Positions 58,927 to 64,000 of a stretch of 64,000 bases of DNA are shown here, piece after piece. The stretch's first letter is position 1. The number at the start of each line of letters is the position of its first letter. Source of the DNA: Catenovulum agarivorans YM01 (GTDB lineage: Bacteria > Pseudomonadota > Gammaproteobacteria > Enterobacterales > Alteromonadaceae). The notes beneath the pieces are model-generated. The model had not been told where the DNA came from and made no database searches. It worked only from the letters and a program-made list of their open reading frames with translations. The DNA lies in contig NZ_JH767528.1 of NCBI RefSeq assembly GCF_000281085.1, forward strand, positions 124,001-188,000. Reading direction: 5' to 3'. The position numbers were made by a program, and so were the translations under genes.

Positions 58927-60761
58927 TTGCTGGTCCGGCTATTTTTAACATTAACTAAGAGTTGCTCACCTGCGGATAAACCATCAATGACTTCAAGGCC
59001 ATCGGCTAACACAGTGCGGCTTTCAATCACTCTTTGTTCTAACTTACCATTGTGGCTAAGCCAAACCACTTTGTCGCCTTTATCCAGTTCTATTGCGCTA
59101 AATGGCACTACTATTGCGGTTTCATTGAGATAAGTGAGAATTTCGCTTTCTGCAGTCATGCCCAAACGAATATCTTGTTTGTGCTGTTCACTTAAGTTGT
59201 CAACTTCAATGCGAATGGCAAAACTATTGCCCATATCTGATTGTTCGGCGCGTGAACTGATATAACGAATTGTCCCGGTAAAAGATAAATAGTCGGCTGC
59301 TGGAATTGTCACTTGGGCAATTTGTCCCAAACTGATTTTTGATAATTCAGTTTCGCTTACTTTGCCTTGCACACTAATGCCGGTCATTTCCGCTATGGTA
59401 AAGAGTTGCTGATTTGCTTGTAATATTGCACCTGGATGAAAACTAACATCGGCCTTTTTATCCGCAGGGAAAATATAGCCTTCAGTCGGGCTAACGAGCT
59501 GAGATTGATTGAGTTGCTGCTCAAGTTGAGTTTTGCGTTTTGTTGCATTGTCTAAGGTTAGTTTGGCTAAATTAACTTTAATTTCACTGCCTTGTTCGAT
59601 AATTTTATCTAGCTGGTGGTTGGCTGCATCTAACTGGTCTTGAGCGTTGAGTAAGGCGGTTTGGCCAAATTCGACATCCAACTGTGAAATAATGCCTTTC
59701 TCATACAAATTTTGATTATGTAGTGCGTTCCTCTTAGTTTTATCTAAGGTTTGTTGTGCACGTTCAACTTGGCGCTGCGCTTGTTTAACTTCAAAACTGT
59801 TTTGCCAATCGGCTAACTGTTCATAGGCTTTAAGCGCTTGATAATAATCTGACGTTGCTTGACGCAAAGCTAAATCAGACAAACCACTTTGCAAACTAAT
59901 TAATACTTGGCCTTTTTTCACATAGTCGCCAAAACTGAAATGCACTGCGTCAATTTTCGCTTGTGTTGGTGCTGTTATATTTAACCATTGTTTTGGTTCA
60001 ACTTTGCCCTCTAAATACATAAAGTCGCTAACGGTTGTATACTCTAGGCTAACAAATTGCGCTTTATCTTGTTTTGGCTGGTTAAGTTTAGGCACATGCT
60101 GACTGAGCGAAATACTTGCCGATGAATAACTAAAAATGGCCACAATACTGGCTATTACTGTGGCAAGTGAAATAATTGCACCTTTACTCATACGGTTGAG
60201 TTTTGACTGTTGTTTTAAGTCGCTATTGTCGTTTTCAACACTGATATAGGCTTGTTGTAACTCTTTATGTTTTTGTGAGAGCTGCTCAGTTAGGTTGAGT
60301 TCTTTTTGGCGTAGCAGGGCGTTTTCAATGGCAACAGCGGCAATGCTGGCTAACGCAACTAGCAGTTTTTGGTCGTCTTGATTAAAAGTACCGTTGTTTT
60401 TGTTTAAAACCTGAATAACACCTATGCGTTTGTTTTGATGGTTTACTACCGCGGCACATAAAATTGTGTTGGTTTTAAAACCGGTTTTTTTGTCAATCGC
60501 TTGATTAAATCTGCTGTCTTGGTAAGCATCTTTTATATTAATTATTTTGCCAGTTTGAAACACTTCACCAGCTATACCTAAATGATCGGCAAAACGAATT
60601 TCATCCACTTGTGCTCCCGAAGCAACACCTGACCACAACTCATTTGTTTGTTCATCGGCTAAAAACAAAGTAGCACGCTGCGCATTCATATATTCAGATA
60701 CTTGCACCATAGTATTGGTGAATAAATCTGCTAGGTGGTTTTGATTGCTATTAATCTGCAA
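58923..60761 (-). CDS. efflux adaptor (membrane fusion protein) with an N-terminal GAF domain
   Basis: The 612-residue protein is a fusion. Residues about 15-148 form a cytoplasmic GAF domain (RATLFLADEQTNELWSGVAS, GIAGEVFQTGKIINI). It contains N120-K121, F126 and D129-D130, close to the NKxnFx3DE motif of cyclic-nucleotide-binding GAF domains. A coiled linker (about 150-190) leads to one membrane helix (about 193-213). A HlyD/MacA-type adaptor follows: lipoyl half-domains at about 245-290 and 425-470, helical hairpin about 300-420, and beta-barrel and membrane-proximal domains up to 612. The usual adaptor has no such cytoplasmic sensor. The neighbours are TolC-like (11-bp overlap) and the ABC ATPase (4-bp overlap). 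Confidence 0.9.
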   Translation of the reverse strand: MQINSNQNHLADLFTNTMVQVSEYMNAQRATLFLADEQTNELWSGVASGAQVDEIRFADHLGIAGEVFQTGKIINIKDAYQDSRFNQAIDKKTGFKTNTILCAAVVNHQNKRIGVIQVLNKNNGTFNQDDQKLLVALASIAAVAIENALLRQKELNLTEQLSQKHKELQQAYISVENDNSDLKQQSKLNRMSKGAIISLATVIASIVAIFSYSSASISLSQHVPKLNQPKQDKAQFVSLEYTTVSDFMYLEGKVEPKQWLNITAPTQAKIDAVHFSFGDYVKKGQVLISLQSGLSDLALRQATSDYYQALKAYEQLADWQNSFEVKQAQRQVERAQQTLDKTKRNALHNQNLYEKGIISQLDVEFGQTALLNAQDQLDAANHQLDKIIEQGSEIKVNLAKLTLDNATKRKTQLEQQLNQSQLVSPTEGYIFPADKKADVSFHPGAILQANQQLFTIAEMTGISVQGKVSETELSKISLGQIAQVTIPAADYLSFTGTIRYISSRAEQSDMGNSFAIRIEVDNLSEQHKQDIRLGMTAESEILTYLNETAIVVPFSAIELDKGDKVVWLSHNGKLEQRVIESRTVLADGLEVIDGLSAGEQLLVNVKNSRTSK

Positions 60762-62214
60762 TTTTATAATCCCTAATTTGTTTTATATTGGCATTTTGGC
60801 TGCGGCTTAAATCTACTTGCCATTTGGTAATGTCTTGGCCGACTAAGTTATCTAATTCGGTTAATAAGTTGAGATAGTTTATTTTCGCGGATAAATAGTC
60901 GCGTTGGGCTGAAACTAGCTGATTTTGATAACTGACCAACTGAAAGTTGGATGACAGCCCAGATTGGACTTTCTCTTGTTCTGTTTCTAATTGTAATTGA
61001 GTGTAAGTTAAATATTGTTCAGATAGCAGTAGCTCTTGCCAGCTCATTTCTATTTTTTTCTTTTGTTCGGCAACATCTAATTCAATATTTCGCTCTAATT
61101 CTTTGAGTTGATTAGCGCTTTGGTAAAGAGATATTTGTGCTTTGTATACACGATTGTCACTGCTCATATCATCAATCGGAATTTCGAGTTTAAGCGCAAC
61201 TTGGTAATCACCTTGATCTAAACCTGAATAGTGTTCAAAGCGTTCACCACTGACTAGCTTGTTGTAGCTCATATCTAAATCCAGTCGCCAATCTGCTTGG
61301 TCTTTCGCTTGATATAAATCTAGTTTGGCCAGCTCTAAATCAATTTTTGCTTGTTGATAGTCTGGCCGGTTAGCAAAAGCTAAATGAAGTAATTCAACTA
61401 AATTAAGCTCTGGCTCGACTGTGGTTAAATCAGCATCTAATTCAAGGCGCGCATCCGCTTGTTTATCTAACCTGAGCAATTGCAGAAAGTCGAGTTTGCT
61501 GCGCTCATATTGGTATTGGCTGCGTTGAAAGCTGAGTTTTTGATTAGCTTGGTCGGTTAAACTCTCGACTAACACTGAATTTGAAATACGCCCGGCAGCT
61601 AATAAAGCGCGATTATTACTGGCTTTTTCGTTCGCTCTAGCCAACGACAACTCGACAATTTTTAAACTCTGTTGCGCTAATAATAAATTGCGGTACGAAA
61701 AAATAACTCGACTAATTAAGCTACTTAAATTGCGCCGCATCGACAATTGGTTGAGTACTTCTTGTTGGCGAGCTTGGGTTAAATTGGCCGTTGCAGCTTT
61801 TTTACCTGCACCTTTTAATAAAGGTTGTGAATAACTCAAACCGATAGAATTTTGGTATTGGTCAGCTTGTTGCTCTGCTTGGTATTTGTTTTGATTAAGC
61901 GACAAACTCATTTGGCCGCCATATTGATTCCGCCAGCTTGCGCCAGTTGATAGGGTATTTTGCACGCTATCATATCTTTGTTCATTGTAACTTGAGTTAT
62001 ACCTGCTCTGAGCACCAGCATTATATTGTACGGCAAACTCATCTTCGGCTAATTGTAAATCGAGTTTGTTGGCAATGCGGCTAAGGTATTGGTTTTTTAG
62101 TGTGATGTTATTTTCAAGCGCTAGATCTATCGCTTGAGGTAAACTGAGCTTGAGCGTTTGTGCGCTCAAGCTAGTTGAGAAAAGAAGGACTAGTGAGTAG
62201 AGTGAAAAACGCAC
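60751..62214 (-). CDS. TolC-family outer membrane efflux protein
   Basis: The start is GTG 62214, directly after the dsbA stop codon. The 487-residue protein has a signal peptide (LLFSTSLSA-QT) and two outer membrane efflux domains (about 25-225 and 240-450) with long helical repeats (LARANEKASNNRALLAAGRISNSVL). It provides the outer membrane channel for the ABC-type tripartite system encoded downstream. Confidence 0.92.
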   Translation of the reverse strand: MRFSLYSLVLLFSTSLSAQTLKLSLPQAIDLALENNITLKNQYLSRIANKLDLQLAEDEFAVQYNAGAQSRYNSSYNEQRYDSVQNTLSTGASWRNQYGGQMSLSLNQNKYQAEQQADQYQNSIGLSYSQPLLKGAGKKAATANLTQARQQEVLNQLSMRRNLSSLISRVIFSYRNLLLAQQSLKIVELSLARANEKASNNRALLAAGRISNSVLVESLTDQANQKLSFQRSQYQYERSKLDFLQLLRLDKQADARLELDADLTTVEPELNLVELLHLAFANRPDYQQAKIDLELAKLDLYQAKDQADWRLDLDMSYNKLVSGERFEHYSGLDQGDYQVALKLEIPIDDMSSDNRVYKAQISLYQSANQLKELERNIELDVAEQKKKIEMSWQELLLSEQYLTYTQLQLETEQEKVQSGLSSNFQLVSYQNQLVSAQRDYLSAKINYLNLLTELDNLVGQDITKWQVDLSRSQNANIKQIRDYKIAD

Positions 62215-62832
62215 TTATTGTTTAGCAAGTAAAAACTTCACCAACTCTACGTATTCTTCTTCGGATTTAACACTGCCTAATTCGATTTGGTATTTACCAT
62301 TCACGATAAAAGTCGGCACGCTGCGTATGTTGAAACTTTTTTGCTCTGACTGCATTTGGTTAGCGCGGCCTGATGCCATAAAACTATTGTAAGCTGAATC
62401 GTATTTAGCTGGCTCTACACCTGCTTTTGAAACCACAATATCACGTACTTCAGCCATGCTAGAAAAACGTTTTTTGTCTTTGTGTAAATGGCCAAATATT
62501 GCAGCAATACCAGCATCTTCTGCTTTTAATAATTCTAGCGCGGCTAAACTTTTGCCTAAACCTTGGGCAACATCTTTGTTATTGCGTGGCATAAAATCAA
62601 CATGGCTTTTTTTGAACTCAGCGTCTGCTGGTAAATCTTTTTTAATTTTGTCGACAATTGGTTCAAACGCGTAACAGTGTGGACAGTAGAATGAGAAAAA
62701 TTCTTTTACTTCTGGCTTGGCAGTCGCCGCTTTGGCTAAAACTGTATAGTGAGTGCCTTCCTTAAACTGCTGTGCACAAGCGGCTAAAGGTAATAGCGCC
62801 AAGGCAAATAATAAAGATGTCAGTTTTTTCAT
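62215..62832 (-). CDS. dsbA: thiol:disulfide oxidoreductase DsbA
   Basis: The 205-residue protein has a signal peptide, a thioredoxin fold with the redox site C50-P-H-C53 (FYCPHCYAF), the inserted helical domain and the cis-Pro loop SVPTF. It forms disulfide bonds in periplasmic proteins and is re-oxidised by DsbB. The signal peptide ends LPLAAC-A, which also fits a lipobox (L16-A17-A18-C19), so the protein might be lipid anchored; cleavage after ACA is the alternative. The order srkA-dsbA is normal for gammaproteobacteria, and the TolC-like gene follows with no gap. Confidence 0.95.
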   Translation of the reverse strand: MKKLTSLLFALALLPLAACAQQFKEGTHYTVLAKAATAKPEVKEFFSFYCPHCYAFEPIVDKIKKDLPADAEFKKSHVDFMPRNNKDVAQGLGKSLAALELLKAEDAGIAAIFGHLHKDKKRFSSMAEVRDIVVSKAGVEPAKYDSAYNSFMASGRANQMQSEQKSFNIRSVPTFIVNGKYQIELGSVKSEEEYVELVKFLLAKQ

Positions 62833-62901
62833 TATAAATTCCTAATTTGGTTCGACTTACTTTGTGTAGTGCTTAAATTTAATGTCGCTAAAATTACCGT
62901 A

Positions 62902-63888
62902 TCATAGACCAGACATCAAGCGTAAAGGTTCCTCATCAAGCGCTGCAAGCTGCTCTTTGAAGGCCAAAATTTGTTGTTCCCAATATCTTTGTTCGGCAAA
63001 CCAGCTAAAACTATGCTGAAAAGCTGGATCTAACCAGCGTTTGGCTATCCAACCCATGTAGTGAAGCATGCGCATTGCGCGTAAAGGTTCGATCAGTTTA
63101 AGCTGTGCAGGAACAAATTCGCAGAACTCTTCGTAACCTTCTAACATGGTTTCTAGTTGCAACATTTGTTGATTGCGATCGCCCGATAACATCATCCAAA
63201 TATCTTGCACTGCAGGGCCTGAGCGTGCATCGTCTAAATCAACAAAAAATGGCCCGTCGCGCCATAAAATATTGCCAGCGTGGCAGTCGCCATGTAAGCG
63301 GATATTGTGATAGTTTTGCGCTTGATATTCGCTCGCACAGCGCGCAACCAGTTGTTCAACTATGGTTTTAAATGGCAGTTCAATGCTGGTTGGCATTAAT
63401 TCACTATTGAGTAAAACTTTTTGCGCATCAAATAAATATTCTTGGCAGCTAATTTGTGGTCTGTATTGGAATTTTTGTTGTTGACCAACTTGGTGAATAC
63501 GGCCGATAAAACGCCCCATCCATTCCAAATGGTCTAAATTGTCATTTTCGAATGAACGACCACCAACACTTGGGTATAGGGTAAAACGATAGCCGCCGAA
63601 GTGATGCAAACTTATGCCATCAATCAGCATAGGTGCAACCATAGGCACTTCTGCATCAGCTAGTTGTTGGGCAAACTCATGTTCTTCGATAATTTGTTGT
63701 TCAGTCCAGCGTTGTGGGCGGTAAAACTTAACCACATATCTTTTATTGTCGTCTGCAACAAACTGGTAAACGCGATTTTCGTAGCTATTCAGTGCTATTA
63801 AGCCTGATTGTGGATAAATCGCCAGCGACTCAATAGCGTCTAAAATTAAGTCTGGGGTTAAGCTGCTAAAAGAAAAATCATCTGACAT
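62902..63888 (-). CDS. srkA: stress response kinase SrkA (YihE)
   Basis: The 328-residue protein is a choline/aminoglycoside-kinase-like Ser/Thr kinase of the SrkA family. It has LNSYENRVYQF (nucleotide-binding region), YVVKFYRPQRWT with the catalytic Lys, RLHGDCHAGNILW with the catalytic HxD-like site and FVDLDDARSGP with the metal-binding Asp. SrkA helps cells survive stress and counters MazEF-type death in E. coli. It is 69 bp upstream of dsbA, and the two are probably co-transcribed. Confidence 0.95.
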   Translation of the reverse strand: MSDDFSFSSLTPDLILDAIESLAIYPQSGLIALNSYENRVYQFVADDNKRYVVKFYRPQRWTEQQIIEEHEFAQQLADAEVPMVAPMLIDGISLHHFGGYRFTLYPSVGGRSFENDNLDHLEWMGRFIGRIHQVGQQQKFQYRPQISCQEYLFDAQKVLLNSELMPTSIELPFKTIVEQLVARCASEYQAQNYHNIRLHGDCHAGNILWRDGPFFVDLDDARSGPAVQDIWMMLSGDRNQQMLQLETMLEGYEEFCEFVPAQLKLIEPLRAMRMLHYMGWIAKRWLDPAFQHSFSWFAEQRYWEQQILAFKEQLAALDEEPLRLMSGL

Positions 63889-63907
63889 TTATTTAATTCC
63901 GGCCAGC

Positions 63908-64000
63908 TTAAAACAAACTCGATTGCTGACTTTGGTTGTGCACAATTGTTTGCATTAGTTTATCTGGATAGACATCGTAGCCCAAATGCTTTTTTAACTC
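63908..64000 (-). CDS. 3' end of a truncated gene, product unknown
   Basis: On the minus strand a frame is open from the window edge to a TAA at 63908-63910 and codes for the last 30 residues (ending LMQTIVHNQSQQSSLF). Low-complexity Gln/Ser residues mark the C-terminus. It lies 19 bp upstream of srkA in the same direction, so it may be the first gene of that operon. The family was not recognised. Confidence 0.45.
   Translation of the reverse strand, partial: ELKKHLGYDVYPDKLMQTIVHNQSQQSSLF

Overview
This window looks like chromosomal DNA of a marine, polysaccharide-degrading gammaproteobacterium, probably of the order Alteromonadales. This is inferred from the gene set (glnA-glnLG, typA, trmL, glyQS, srkA-dsbA in gammaproteobacterial form), the AT-rich composition, the many TonB-dependent receptors, and the glycoside hydrolases for plant or algal cell-wall polymers. 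No tRNA, rRNA, CRISPR array, transposase or prophage gene was seen.

Layout. (1) 1-14710 is a galactan-use region: start of a truncated gene, a SemiSWEET sugar transporter, an AraC regulator, a secreted GH53 endo-galactanase, a TonB-dependent oligosaccharide receptor, a GH2 beta-galactosidase lipoprotein, a large GH5-like enzyme and a LacI-type repressor. Together they would cut galactan outside the cell, import the oligomers and trim them to galactose. (2) 14788-26541 is core genome: typA, an EAL/HDOD protein, glnA with a sigma-54 promoter and two NtrC boxes, glnL-glnG, a PldB-like hydrolase, trmL, an RraB-like protein, a GNAT and a methyltransferase. (3) 26697-30493 holds a VOC protein and a Fur-controlled iron pair (PepSY membrane protein and siderophore receptor). 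(4) 30562-35684 has GST, tautomerase, NTF2-like, LysR, a membrane diguanylate cyclase, a DoxX-like protein, a Rof-like protein and a lipoprotein. (5) 35938-42613 has an ECF sigma/anti-sigma pair divergent from a subtilase, followed by a large all-beta lipoprotein and a HEAT-repeat secreted protein. (6) 42613-45613 has a LysR regulator, a GH105 hydrolase, a broken gene and a GFA enzyme. (7) 46257-50197 is a zinc-acquisition pair: a His-rich TonB receptor and an AztD-like metallochaperone behind two Zur-like boxes. (8) 50211-57087 holds a beta-barrel, a low-complexity secreted protein, a BFD-like ferredoxin, glyQS and a lipoprotein. (9) 57089-64000 (minus) is srkA, dsbA and an ABC-type tripartite efflux operon whose adaptor carries a cytoplasmic GAF domain.

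The most striking non-coding signal is a dispersed family of about 15 structured repeats of roughly 95-180 bp in the gene-free gaps at 9.7-10.2, 12.9-13.6, 24.1-24.5, 35.75-35.87 and 52.7-53.5 kb. The copies have different arm sequences but the same plan: an outer stem enclosing an AACGCT motif, a short hairpin with a TCC loop, the linker CGCTC and a longer hairpin with a TCC loop. Stem changes are compensated on the opposite arm, so the structure appears to be conserved. Elements are paired head-to-head in opposite orientation, and the GH5-like gene lies between two direct copies of an A-A-B cluster. No mobilising enzyme for them is in the window.
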